Shown: piece by piece, positions 49,984-59,144 of the stretch
Layout: each line of letters begins with the position of its first letter
How positions within the stretch are numbered: the first letter of the stretch is position 1
Source of the DNA: WHTX01 sp038255145
Lineage (GTDB): Bacteria > Actinomycetota > Acidimicrobiia > Acidimicrobiales > CAIXPF01
Reading direction: 5' to 3'
NCBI GenBank assembly: GCA_038255145.1
Contig: JBBSLP010000002.1
Coordinates: forward strand, 62,001-126,000
Length of the DNA stretch: 64,000 nt
Translations under genes and position numbers: made by a program
The notes under the pieces: generated by a model
Databases searched by the model: none
What the model saw: the letters and a program-made list of their open reading frames with translations, nothing else
Told to the model about the DNA's origin: nothing

Positions 49984-50768
49984 ATGCCGTTCATCCGCTA
50001 CGAGGCGTCCGAGGGCATCGGCACGATCACCATCGACCGCCCCGAGAAGAAGAACGCCATGAGCTTCTCGGTGCTGCGGGAGTTCCGTGACGCCATCCAG
50101 CAGGCGGCCGACGATCCCGAGGCCCGCGCCGTCATCCTCACCGGGGTGCCGGGGTCGTTCTGCGCCGGCACCGACCTCTCCGACCTCAACGACACCCCCG
50201 AGGCCGACCGGGGCGGCCGAGGCCAGGGCATCGCCAGCGACCCGGCCATGCCCTTCCCCCTCCTCGCCCTGCCCAAGCCGGTGGTGTGCGCCATCGACGG
50301 CCCCGCCGTGGGCATGGGGGCCGAGTTCACTCCATGTGCGACGTACGCATCGCCACCCCCCGGGCCAAGATCGCCTGGAACTTCGTGCACCGCGGCCTCG
50401 TGCCCGACACCGGCGCCGGCACCTGGCTGCTACCCCGCATCCTCGGCGTGCAGGTCGCGGCCCGCCTGCTCTATTCGGGCGAGTTCATCTCCGGTGAGCA
50501 GGCCCACGAGCTGGGCTACGTGACCGCGGTCGTCGACCCCGACGACCTGCAGGCCGCGGCCCGGCGCGAAGCGGCCCGGTTCACCACCGGTTCCCCCTTC
50601 GCCATCGGCCACACCAAGGAACTGCTCTACGCCGGGCTCAGCCGCACCCTCGAAGAGCACCTGGTCGTCCACCGTGCCGTCATGGGCCAGTGCTTCGCTT
50701 CGGCGGACCACAAGGAGGGCGTGGCCTCGTTCCTCGAGCGCCGGGAGCCCAGGTTCATCGGACGGTGA
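49984..50768 (+). pseudogene. enoyl-CoA hydratase with single-base frameshift
   Basis: A crotonase-family gene in two frames. From ATG 49984: IGTITIDRPEKKNAMSFSVL, GSFCAGTDLSDLND and AIDGPAVGMGAEF. At about 50329-50335 one base appears missing, and the protein resumes in another frame as MCDVRIATPRAKIAWNFVHR, GLVPDTGAGTWLLPRILGVQ to the stop at 50768. Both halves are well conserved and join exactly, so it may be a recent mutation or a sequencing error. Restored, it would have about 262 residues. Placed after the acyl-CoA dehydrogenase, it would hydrate the next intermediate. Confidence 0.85.
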
Positions 50769-50790
50769 GCGGCGGGAGGGGCTCCCGACT

Positions 50791-53700
50791 ATGGGTGGTT
50801 CTCAAGCGACGCTGCGTGAGCGCCGATACGACCGGGTACAGACCTGTCTGGTGCAGGTGGACGACGACCGACCGCGGTACCCACCGGCGGTGGTGCCGGG
50901 AGGGATGACCGTGGCTGTAGGCGAGAGGGTGGCGGCCATCGGCGCCTCCGGCGAGGACTCCATGGATGCCTGTCGCCGCCATGAGCATCGCTTCGCCGCT
51001 CTGCTCCGCCATACCTCCGAGGTGGTCATGGTCATCGGCCTCGACGGCGTGATCAGCTACGTGAGCCCGTCGGTGCACAGCCTGTTCGGCTACGAGCTCG
51101 ACGAGCTGGTCGGCATGCCCGGCTGGGCCCTGGTCCACCCCGATGACCTGCCCGGGGGTCTCGAGCACATCATGGCCGGCCTGACCGGGGGTCGGTCGGT
51201 GGCCATCGAGTGGCGGCTACGCCGGGCCGACGGCACCTGGGCGTGGATCGAGGAGGTCCTCACCGACCTGTCCCAGGACCCCGTGGTCGGGGGCATCGTG
51301 GCCAACTTCCACGACGTCACCGCCCGTCGCTCCGCCCAGGAGGGCCTGTGGGCCAGTGAGCAGCGCTACCACCAGGTCGTCGAGACGGCCCGGGAGGGGA
51401 TGTGGGTCATCGACGCCGATGGCCACACCTCGTTCGCCAACCAGAAGCTGGCCGACATGCTCCGCTGTGGGGTCGACGACCTCCTGTCGTCATCCCTGCT
51501 CGACTTCATCCACGACGAGGACCGCGACGCGATGGGGGAGCGGCTGGCCGAGCGGGCCCGAGGCACCAGCGGGTGCTACCAGCTGCGCTATCGCCGACCC
51601 GACGGCACCGACCTCTGGGCCGACATCTCGGCCAACCCCCTCTACGACGCCGCCGGCAACTACGCCGGGGCCATGGCCATGGTGTCCGACATCACCGACC
51701 AGCGGCGCCTGGCCACCGCCCTGCGGGTCAGCCAGGACCGCTTCCGGCGGGTCTTCGACCAGAGCCCCGTGGGCAAGGCCATCATCGCTCCCACGCTGGT
51801 CGTCGAAGAGGTCAACGCCGCCTTGTGCGCCAGCCTGGGCCGGTCGGCGGCCGAACTGGTGGGTACGACGGCGGCCGCGTTCACCCACCCCGAGGACATC
51901 GCCAAGGACTTCGAGCAGGCCCGACGCCTGCTCGACGGCGAGATCGACTCGTACCGGATCGACCAGCGCTATCTGCGGGCCGACGGCTCGATCATGATCG
52001 GTCGTCTCACCGCCAGCATCGTGCGCGATGACGACGGTTCCCCCCTCTACGGGGTGGCCGTGATCGAGGACGTCACCGAGCAGGTGGCCACCCAACAGGC
52101 CCTGGCCGACCGCGACGAGCGGCTGCGGCTGGCCATCGAGGCTGCCGACCTGATGACGTGGGACTTCGACGCCGTCACCGGCCGCTGCCAGGCGTCACCC
52201 AACTTCACCACGTTGCTCCACACCACGACGGGGCCGAACGGCGACCTGGGGCCTGCTTTCCGGGCCGCGGTCCACCCCGGCGACATCGACTGCCTCGACA
52301 TCGGGGCCCTGGCGGCGACGGCCCAACCCGACGGCAGCTTCGCCGTGGACTTCCGCCTCCTGCCGCCCCAGAGCCCGCCCCGTTCGTTCCACGCCCGGGG
52401 ACGTCTGATGCGCAACGCCGCCGGCGTGGTGACCCGTGTCCTGGGCACCGCCATCGACCTCACCCCCCAACGGGTGGCCGAGCAGCGCCGTCTGCAGGCC
52501 GAGCTCAACTACCGGCGCACCATCGAGGCCTCGAGCGACGCCTTCATCGCCCTCGACGGAGACGGCGGCATCCTCCGCTTCAACGCCGCGGCCGAGGCCA
52601 CCTTCGGCTGGACCAACGCCGAGGCGTGGGGCCGCGACGTGCTCGACGTGGTCGTGCCCTCCCGCCTCCACGGGCTCGAGGAGGAGGTGTTCCACCGCGC
52701 CCTGGCCCTGGCCCGGGCGTCGGGTGGTGGTGTCGGCCCCATCGAAGCCCTGGCCATGCGGCGCGACGGCACCACGTTCCCCTCCGAGGTGTCCCTGACC
52801 GCCATCGAGACGGGCGGTCCAGACGGGCTCCGTGGTCCGGACGGGCTCTGTGGTCCTGACGGTCACCTCGGTCAGGGTGGCCAGTCCCGCTACAACGTGT
52901 TCGTCCGTGACATCACCGATCGCAAGGCGGCCGAGGCCGAGCTGTCCCGCCTGGCCCTCACCGACGGCCTCACCGGCCTGCCCAACCGGGCCCTGGTCAC
53001 CGATCGGCTGACCGGGGCGCTGTCCCGGCTCGACGATGGTCGCAGCCTCGTCGGGGCGGTCTACATCGACGTCGACCGCTTCAAGGTCGTCAACGACAGC
53101 CTGTCCCACCAGGCCGGTGATCAGCTCCTCGTGGCCCTGGCCGGGCGCATCGCCGCCGTCCTGTCACCCCGGGACACCGTGGGCCGCCTCGGCGGAGACG
53201 AGTTCGTCGTCGTGGCCGAAGGGCTGACCAACCCCCACCACGTCACCGACCTGGCCGAGCGCATCCGGGTGGCCGTCGGCGCCACGCTGTGGATCGACGG
53301 CCAGGAGCTGCGACCCAGCGCCAGCATCGGGGTGGCCGTGTCAACGGATTCGTCCGACACGGCCGAGACGCTCATCGCCGACGCCGACGTGGCCATGTAC
53401 CGGGCCAAGCAGCGGGGCGGGGGGCGGGTCGAGGTGTTCGACGCCGCCATGCGCTCCCGCACCGCGGCCCGCCTGCAGCTGGAGTGCGAACTGCGCCGGG
53501 CGATCGACGGCGACGGCCTGGTCGTGCACTACCAGCCCATCGTCGACCGCACCGACGTGATCGTCGGCTTCGAGGCCCTGGTGCGCTGGATGCACCCCCA
53601 GCGGGGTGAGCTGGCCCCTTCGGAGTTCATCGCCCTGGCCGAGGAGACCGGCCTCATCAGCGACCTGGGGGTGTCGGTGCTTCGTCAGGCCTGCCGCCAG

Positions 53701-54261
53701 ACGGCCCGCTGGCGGGCCGAGCTGGGTCGGGACCTGTACGTCTCGGTCAACGTGGCCAGCCGCCAGCTGGCCACATCCGACCTGGGCGGCATCGTGCGCG
53801 CCATCCTGGCCCAGGAAGGTCTGCCGGCGTCCGCCCTGTGCCTCGAGATCACCGAGAGCGCCCTCATCACCGACCCCGAGGTCGCCGCGGCCACCCTGCA
53901 CGAGCTGCGGGACCAGGGCGTGCGCATCGCCGTGGACGACTACGGCACGGGCTACTCGTCCCTCGTCTACCTGCGTCGCTTCCCCGTGCAGCTGCTCAAG
54001 CTCGACCGTTGCTTCGTCGCCGGCCTGGGGCTCGACCCCCAGGACGACGCCATCATCGCCTCGAGCATCGCCCTGGCCCACACCCTGGGCCTCCAGGCCA
54101 TCGCCGAGGGCGTCGAGACCTCCGAGCAGCTGGCCGCCCTGGAGGCGATGGGCTGCGACATGACCCAGGGCTACCTGTGGTCCCGGCCCGTGCCCGCGGC
54201 GGGTGCCGGCCGGTTGCTCGGCCTCGCGGCTCCGGTGCCGGTACAGTTACTGGCGGTCTGA
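50791..54261 (+). CDS. multi-PAS GGDEF-EAL cyclic-di-GMP enzyme
   Basis: A 1156-residue signalling protein. Four to five PAS/PAC modules (about 60-710) precede GGDEF (about 712-880) and EAL (about 890-1145) domains. The GGDEF motif itself (RLGGDEFVVVAEG, residues 799-811) and the EAL motif (FEALVRWMHP, 927-936) are intact, as are EITESALI and DDYGTGYSSL, so both cyclase and phosphodiesterase activity are possible. ATG at 50791 is used; ATG at 50905 is an alternative. A small Gly-Pro-Asp-Gly-Leu repeat interrupts the last PAS. No membrane helix is seen, so input is cytoplasmic. Confidence 0.92.
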   Translation: MGGSQATLRERRYDRVQTCLVQVDDDRPRYPPAVVPGGMTVAVGERVAAIGASGEDSMDACRRHEHRFAALLRHTSEVVMVIGLDGVISYVSPSVHSLFGYELDELVGMPGWALVHPDDLPGGLEHIMAGLTGGRSVAIEWRLRRADGTWAWIEEVLTDLSQDPVVGGIVANFHDVTARRSAQEGLWASEQRYHQVVETAREGMWVIDADGHTSFANQKLADMLRCGVDDLLSSSLLDFIHDEDRDAMGERLAERARGTSGCYQLRYRRPDGTDLWADISANPLYDAAGNYAGAMAMVSDITDQRRLATALRVSQDRFRRVFDQSPVGKAIIAPTLVVEEVNAALCASLGRSAAELVGTTAAAFTHPEDIAKDFEQARRLLDGEIDSYRIDQRYLRADGSIMIGRLTASIVRDDDGSPLYGVAVIEDVTEQVATQQALADRDERLRLAIEAADLMTWDFDAVTGRCQASPNFTTLLHTTTGPNGDLGPAFRAAVHPGDIDCLDIGALAATAQPDGSFAVDFRLLPPQSPPRSFHARGRLMRNAAGVVTRVLGTAIDLTPQRVAEQRRLQAELNYRRTIEASSDAFIALDGDGGILRFNAAAEATFGWTNAEAWGRDVLDVVVPSRLHGLEEEVFHRALALARASGGGVGPIEALAMRRDGTTFPSEVSLTAIETGGPDGLRGPDGLCGPDGHLGQGGQSRYNVFVRDITDRKAAEAELSRLALTDGLTGLPNRALVTDRLTGALSRLDDGRSLVGAVYIDVDRFKVVNDSLSHQAGDQLLVALAGRIAAVLSPRDTVGRLGGDEFVVVAEGLTNPHHVTDLAERIRVAVGATLWIDGQELRPSASIGVAVSTDSSDTAETLIADADVAMYRAKQRGGGRVEVFDAAMRSRTAARLQLECELRRAIDGDGLVVHYQPIVDRTDVIVGFEALVRWMHPQRGELAPSEFIALAEETGLISDLGVSVLRQACRQTARWRAELGRDLYVSVNVASRQLATSDLGGIVRAILAQEGLPASALCLEITESALITDPEVAAATLHELRDQGVRIAVDDYGTGYSSLVYLRRFPVQLLKLDRCFVAGLGLDPQDDAIIASSIALAHTLGLQAIAEGVETSEQLAALEAMGCDMTQGYLWSRPVPAAGAGRLLGLAAPVPVQLLAV

Positions 54262-54271
54262 GCCGCCGGGG

Positions 54272-55153
54272 TCAGGTGGAGATGGAGCGCTGGTAGGCCC
54301 GCACGGCCAGGGGGGCGCAGACCACGATGATGCCCACGATCCAGATGACCGAGTAGGCCAGCGGGTGGGCGATCGACCACGGGTCGCCCGGGGCCGTGGG
54401 GGTGTTGGGGTTGCCGAACTGCACCCGTACGGCGTCGGACAGGCTGGTGACGGGGTTCCACTCGGCCACCACCTTGAGCACGCCGGGCATGGTCGAGGTG
54501 GGCACGAACGTGCTGGCGATGAAGGTGATGGGGAAGAGCACGGCGAAGCCGATGCCGGTCACCCCCTCCGGCGTGCCGATGACGCTGCCCAGCAGCACGC
54601 CGACCCAGATCATGGCGAAGGCGAAGCCGATGAGCAGCAGGTAGCCACCGATGGCGGCGACGAGACCGTTGCGGATGCGCCAGCCGATGATCAGCCCGCA
54701 CAGGGACATGAGCACGATGGGCAGCAGGGCCTTGATGAGGTTGGCGATGGCATGGCCGCCCAGCACCGCCCCCCGGGCGATGGGCAGGGAGCGGAAGCGG
54801 TCCACGGCCTGGTTCTTGCGGTCGTTGGCGATGGACATGGCCACGCCGAAGGCGGTGAACACGATGGTCTGGGCGAAGATGCCGCCCATGAGGAACTCGC
54901 GGTAGTTGCCACCGCCGGGCACGTCGATGGCCCCGCCGAACACGTAGGCGAACAGCAGCACGAACATGATGGGCTGGATGGTGGCGTCGCTCAGCGCCTC
55001 GGGCTGGCGCTTCATGTGGATCAGGCCCCGGCGGGCGATGACCCAGGAGTCGTGGATGACGCCACGGGGCGCGTGCAGGCTGTCGATGGTGAAGGACGAG
55101 CCGGGAAGGGCGGCGTCCCTGGCGGACGAGCCGGGTACGGATGTTGCGGTCAT
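54272..55153 (-). CDS. ABC-2 type exporter permease
   Basis: A 293-residue ABC-2 permease with six hydrophobic helices (for example ATIQPIMFVLLFAYVFGGAI and FPITFIASTFVPTSTMPGVL). SIANDRKNQAVDRFRSLPIA and VAEWNPVTSLSDAVR are typical of DrrB-type drug/lipid exporters. ATG at 55153 overlaps the ATPase stop by four bases. The substrate is not predictable. Confidence 0.92.
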   Translation of the reverse strand: MTATSVPGSSARDAALPGSSFTIDSLHAPRGVIHDSWVIARRGLIHMKRQPEALSDATIQPIMFVLLFAYVFGGAIDVPGGGNYREFLMGGIFAQTIVFTAFGVAMSIANDRKNQAVDRFRSLPIARGAVLGGHAIANLIKALLPIVLMSLCGLIIGWRIRNGLVAAIGGYLLLIGFAFAMIWVGVLLGSVIGTPEGVTGIGFAVLFPITFIASTFVPTSTMPGVLKVVAEWNPVTSLSDAVRVQFGNPNTPTAPGDPWSIAHPLAYSVIWIVGIIVVCAPLAVRAYQRSIST

Positions 55154-56124
55154 GAGCGGGCCTCCTCGGCGCGGTCGTCGTCGGCGGCGGATCCGGTCAG
55201 GGTGAGGAACACCTCGTCGAGGGTGGGCTGGCGCAGGCTGAGGTCGTCCACGGCGATGTTGGCGTCGGTCAGGGCCTGGGCCACCACGACCAGGGCGGCG
55301 ACACCCATGCTGGTCGGGGCGTAGGCCGAGCGGGCGGATTCGTCCAGCTTGGGTTCGGCCCCGGTGACCTCGGCCAGGATGCGCCCGGCCTGCTCGAGGT
55401 GAGCGGGTTCGACGACGACGATCTGCACGTGGTCCCCGCCTACCTCGCGCTTGAGCTTGCGGGCGTCGCCCCGGGCGATGATGGTGCCGTGGTCGATGAC
55501 GATGATGTCGTCGGCCAGGCGCTCGGCCTCTTCGAGGTACTGGGTGGTCAGCAGGATGGTGGTGCCCCGCCCGACGAGGAGGTCGAGGACGCCCCACAGC
55601 TCGTTGCGGGCCCGGGGGTCGAGGCCGGTGGTGGGCTCGTCGAGGAACAGCACCTCGGGGTTGGCCACCAGGGTGGCCGCCAGGTCGAGGCGGCGGCGCA
55701 TGCCCCCGGAGTAACCCGACGTGACCCGGTCCGCCGCGTCGCTGAGGGAGAAGTCCCCGAGTAGCGCGTCGGCCCGGGCCTTGGCCTCCTTGCGGCTGAG
55801 CTGGTGCAGCTCACCCAGCATGACCAGGTTCTCCCTGCCCGTGAGCAGGGGGTCCACCGTGGTGTCCTGGGCGGCCAGGCCGATGCGGCGGCGCACCTCG
55901 TTGGGGTGGGTGCGCACGTCGAAGCCGGCCACGGTGGCCTGGCCCTCGTCGGCCACGGACAGGGTGGTCAGGATGCGGATGGCGGTCGTCTTGCCGGCAC
56001 CGTTGGGGCCGAGCACGGCGGTGACCGTGCCCGTGGGCACGTCGAGGTCGATGCCGCCGAGGGCGGTGTTCGTCCCGTAGCGCTTGACGAGTCCGCGCGC
56101 TTCGACGGCGGGTTTCTGGGGCAT
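55150..56124 (-). CDS. DrrA-type ABC exporter ATPase
   Basis: A 324-residue ABC ATPase. Walker A is LGPNGAGKTTAIRIL near residue 40, the Q-loop AAQDTTVD follows, the signature is TSGYSGGMRRRLDLAATLVA, Walker B is PEVLFLDEPTTGLDPRARNE, and LLTTQYLEEAERLADDIIVI carries the switch region, in which Gln replaces the usual His (TTQYL), as in DrrA-like proteins. The C-terminal extension LSLRQPTLDEVFLTLTG is typical of drug resistance exporters. It pairs with the permease downstream. Confidence 0.94.
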   Translation of the reverse strand: MPQKPAVEARGLVKRYGTNTALGGIDLDVPTGTVTAVLGPNGAGKTTAIRILTTLSVADEGQATVAGFDVRTHPNEVRRRIGLAAQDTTVDPLLTGRENLVMLGELHQLSRKEAKARADALLGDFSLSDAADRVTSGYSGGMRRRLDLAATLVANPEVLFLDEPTTGLDPRARNELWGVLDLLVGRGTTILLTTQYLEEAERLADDIIVIDHGTIIARGDARKLKREVGGDHVQIVVVEPAHLEQAGRILAEVTGAEPKLDESARSAYAPTSMGVAALVVVAQALTDANIAVDDLSLRQPTLDEVFLTLTGSAADDDRAEEARS

Positions 56125-56547
56125 CGTCGCTCCGGATCGGTGGGGGAGGGGGGCTGCTGCTGGGGAAGGGGGGCGGCGTCCCGGACGGACGAGTTGACCA
56201 GCCGAGGGGCACGGCTGGCCAGCGATTTAGCTGCCGGGGGTGAAGACGACGTCGCCGCCCCGAACTCATCGCCGCCCGGCGCCGGTCTCCGACCCCTGCG
56301 CCGTGAGCCGGGTCCCATGTCGCCTACCCGTTCAAGCGAATCGATATCGATTCGCCTGAACGTCACCGCAGGTCGCAGGGCCTGATGCCGGCGAAGTCAC
56401 CTCGGGTCACCTCGCGGTGCCCTCCGTTCACTGACACGCATGTCAACCATCGGTCCCCTGGTGACGGACGTCTCTGCCGTGCCGACCCACGGTGAAGTTG
56501 ACGGGAGTGTCGGCTCTGGGGGAGGGTGGCGGACGGAGGGATCTGAC
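56125..56547. other. divergent intergenic region with two dyads
   Basis: Separates the exporter from the carboxyltransferase gene. It holds the 30-base palindrome at 56331-56360 and the smaller dyad TGACA-CGCA-TGTCA at 56432-56445. No further gene is seen; an in-frame extension of the carboxyltransferase back to 56440 lacks a ribosome site. Confidence 0.55.
56331..56360. promoter_or_regulatory. 30-bp near-perfect palindrome (operator candidate)
   Basis: TTCAAGCGAATCGAT followed by ATCGATTCGCCTGAA: 15-base arms with one mismatch and no spacer. It lies about 207 bases before the exporter ATPase start and 188 before the carboxyltransferase start. TetR-type operators often look like this. A related 21-mer at 17398-17418 agrees in 18 positions with 56336-56356. 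Confidence 0.6.
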
Positions 56548-58155
56548 ATGACGACGAACAACGGCGACGCGCCCACCCCGCCCGCTCCGGCGGCCAAGCC
56601 GTCGGCCTGGGCCGATGCCATCGCCGAGCTGGCCCAGCGCCGGGCCTACGCCGCGTTGCAGGGTGGCGAGGCCTCGGTGGCCCGTCACCACGGGCTCGGT
56701 CGACTGACCATCCGCGAGCGCATCGACCGCATCACCGACGAGGGCTCCTTCGCCGAGGTCGGCGGCCTGACGGGCAAGGGCGAGTACGGCCCCGACGGCA
56801 AGCTCACCGGCTTCACCCCCTCCAACACCGTGATGGGCGAGGCCGCGATCGACGGCCGCCCCGTGGTGGTGACGGGCTACGACTTCACCGTGCGTGGCGG
56901 CGCCGCCGACGGGGCCGTGGGCAACAAGCGCTCCTACGCCGACCGCATGGCCCTCGACATGCGGGTGCCCATCGTGCGCCTGCTCGAGGGGGCGGGCGGC
57001 AGCGTCAAGTCCATCGAGAACCTGGGCTTCTCCTACGTGTCCGAGATCATCGGCTGGGACGACGCCATCAAGCTGCTGTCCACGGTGCCCGTCGTGGCGG
57101 CCGCCCTGGGCCCGGTGGCCGGGCTGCCCGCGGCCGAGGTCCCCACCTCGCACTTCTCGGTCATGGTCAAGGGGGCGGCCCAGGTCTTCGCCGCCGGGCC
57201 CCCGCTCGTCGAGGCGGCCACGGGCCAGAAGCTGACCAAGGACGAACTGGGCGGGTGGGAGGTCGCCACCCGGGCGGGCACCGTCGACAACGCCGTGGAC
57301 ACCGAGGACGAGGCCCTCGACCAGGTGCGCCGGTTCCTGTCCTACCTGCCCTCCCACGTGTGGGAGCTGCCGCCCATCGTGGCCAGCACCGACGATCCCA
57401 AGCGGTCCGACCCCGCCCTGCGCGACATCGTGCCCCAGGGTCGACGCCCCATCGACGTGCGCAAGCTGATCCGGTCCATCTGCGACGAGGGCAGCGTGTT
57501 CGAGATGGGCTCCCGCTTCGGGCGGGCCGCCGTGGGCTGCCTGGCCCGCCTCGACGGCCACCCGGTGGCCGTGTTGGGCACCGACTCCCGCTTCGACGGG
57601 GGTGGGTTCTCGACCGAGGCGGCCAACAAGATCGTCCGCTTCGTCGACTTCGCCAACACCTTCCACCTGCCCGTCGTCTACCTGATCGACAACCCCGGGG
57701 TGATGATCGGGCTCGACGCCGAGAAGGCGGGGACGCTGCGGGCCGGTTGCCGGGCCCTGGCTGCGGTGCACGAGGCCAACGTGCCCTGGGCCTCGGTGCT
57801 GGTGCGCCGGTGCTTCGGTGTGGGCGGGGCCACCCACCGCAACATGGACCGCCACACCCTGCGGGTGGCCTGGCCCTCGGGCAGCTGGGGTTCGCTGCCC
57901 CTCGAGGGTGGGGTCGAGGCCGCCTACAAGCGGGTCATCGAAGCGTCGCCCGACCCCGTCAAGGCCCGGGCCGACCTGATGATCCAGCTCCAGGCCGTGC
58001 GCTCACCCTTCCGCACCGCCGAGCGCTTCATGGTCGAAGATGTCATCGACCCCGCCGACACCCGCTCGGTCCTCACCCACTGGGTCCGCCGGGCCTACCA
58101 CCGCCTGGCGGCGGACACCGTAGGTCCGGTCAGCACCGGCTCCTTCCGGCCGTGA
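56548..58155 (+). CDS. acyl-CoA carboxylase carboxyltransferase beta subunit
   Basis: A 535-residue biotin-dependent carboxyltransferase of the AccD/PccB type, moving CO2 from carboxybiotin to acetyl-, propionyl- or longer acyl-CoA. It has GLGRLTIRERIDRITDEGSF at the start, VVTGYDFTVRGGAADGAVGN, LLEGAGGSVKSIENLGF with an oxyanion Gly-Gly pair, IDNPGVMIGLDAEKAGTLRA and RCFGVGGATHRNMDRHTLRV. ATG at 56548 follows GGAGGG at 56535-56540. No biotin carboxylase alpha subunit is adjacent, so it must be supplied from elsewhere. Confidence 0.93.
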   Translation: MTTNNGDAPTPPAPAAKPSAWADAIAELAQRRAYAALQGGEASVARHHGLGRLTIRERIDRITDEGSFAEVGGLTGKGEYGPDGKLTGFTPSNTVMGEAAIDGRPVVVTGYDFTVRGGAADGAVGNKRSYADRMALDMRVPIVRLLEGAGGSVKSIENLGFSYVSEIIGWDDAIKLLSTVPVVAAALGPVAGLPAAEVPTSHFSVMVKGAAQVFAAGPPLVEAATGQKLTKDELGGWEVATRAGTVDNAVDTEDEALDQVRRFLSYLPSHVWELPPIVASTDDPKRSDPALRDIVPQGRRPIDVRKLIRSICDEGSVFEMGSRFGRAAVGCLARLDGHPVAVLGTDSRFDGGGFSTEAANKIVRFVDFANTFHLPVVYLIDNPGVMIGLDAEKAGTLRAGCRALAAVHEANVPWASVLVRRCFGVGGATHRNMDRHTLRVAWPSGSWGSLPLEGGVEAAYKRVIEASPDPVKARADLMIQLQAVRSPFRTAERFMVEDVIDPADTRSVLTHWVRRAYHRLAADTVGPVSTGSFRP

Positions 58156-58164
58156 GCGGTGTCT

Positions 58165-58195
58165 CCTCGCCGGGCGGACCTGCCGCCCGGCGAGG
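58165..58195. terminator. bidirectional stem-loop between convergent genes
   Basis: A perfect 13-bp stem CCTCGCCGGGCGG/CCGCCCGGCGAGG has a five-base loop. It lies between the convergent ends of the carboxyltransferase and SDR genes. Confidence 0.75.
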
Positions 58196-58204
58196 GGCCC
58201 GGCT

Positions 58205-59032
58205 TCAGCTGCGGGGGCTGGCGCCCAGGCCGCCGTCGGGGAAGATGATCTCCCCGGTGACGAAGCTCGACTCGTCGCAGGCCAGGTAGAGGCAGGCGTT
58301 GGCGATGTCGACGGGCTCGCCCAGCCGGCGCAGGGGGGTCTCCTTGATGCGGGCGTCCACCCAGGGCTGGTGGCTGTAGGAGGAGCCCGACATCGACGTC
58401 TTGATGTAGCCGGGACCCACGGCGTTGACCCGGATCTTGTAGCGGGCCAGCTCCAATGCCAAGCACCGGGTGACCATCCACACGCCGGCCTTGGACACGC
58501 AGTAGTCCGACGAGCCCTGGAGCGCCGTAACTGCGGCCATCGAGGCGATGTTGACGATGGTGCCGCCGTCCCCCTGGTCACGCATCTGGCGGGCCACGCT
58601 GCGGTTGGTCAGCATCACCCCGGTCAGGTTGACGTCGAGCACCTTCTGCCAGCTCTCGAGCGACTTGTCCAGCAGGAGCATGTCGCCGCGGTCCATGCGG
58701 TCCGCCCCTACCTGCTCCTCTTCCTCCCGGCTGATGTAGTTGGCGTGGGAGATGCCCGCCGCGGCCACGCACGTGTCGACCCGGCCGAAGGCGGCCACGG
58801 CGGCGGCGACCATGGCGTCGTTGGACTCCTCGGACGAGGTGTCGACCACGGCGGTGTCGGCCTTGCCGCCCGCGGCGATGACCTCGGCCGCCACCTTCTC
58901 GGCCCGTTCCCCGTTGAGGTCGGCGACGACGATGGACGCCCCCTCCTCGGCGAAGCGCAGGGCGCACCCCCGGCCGATGCCCGATGCCCCTCCGGTGATC
59001 AGAGCGACCTTGCCCTCCATGCGACGAGCCAC
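58205..59032 (-). CDS. SDR family oxidoreductase
   Basis: A 275-residue classical SDR: cofactor motif LITGGASGIGRGCALRFAEE, the VAAAGISHANYI block in place of NNAG, catalytic Ser in IVNIASMAAVTAL, Tyr-x-x-x-Lys in SDYCVSKAGVWMVTRCLALE and the C-terminal FVTGEIIFPDGG. The insert around REEEEQVGADRMDRGDMLLL is longer than usual. GTG at 59032 is preferred because AGGGGG lies seven bases before it; ATG at 59020 is possible. Substrate unknown. Confidence 0.9.
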   Translation of the reverse strand: MARRMEGKVALITGGASGIGRGCALRFAEEGASIVVADLNGERAEKVAAEVIAAGGKADTAVVDTSSEESNDAMVAAAVAAFGRVDTCVAAAGISHANYISREEEEQVGADRMDRGDMLLLDKSLESWQKVLDVNLTGVMLTNRSVARQMRDQGDGGTIVNIASMAAVTALQGSSDYCVSKAGVWMVTRCLALELARYKIRVNAVGPGYIKTSMSGSSYSHQPWVDARIKETPLRRLGEPVDIANACLYLACDESSFVTGEIIFPDGGLGASPRS

Positions 59033-59144
59033 GTTGCTACCCCCTGGTTAGACGGCGGACCGTACCGGCGTGCCGGCACCCCGGCAATCTTCGGGTGCGC
59101 ACGGTGGCGATCCTCGCGGTGGCGGCGGCGTAGCGTGCCCGGCC

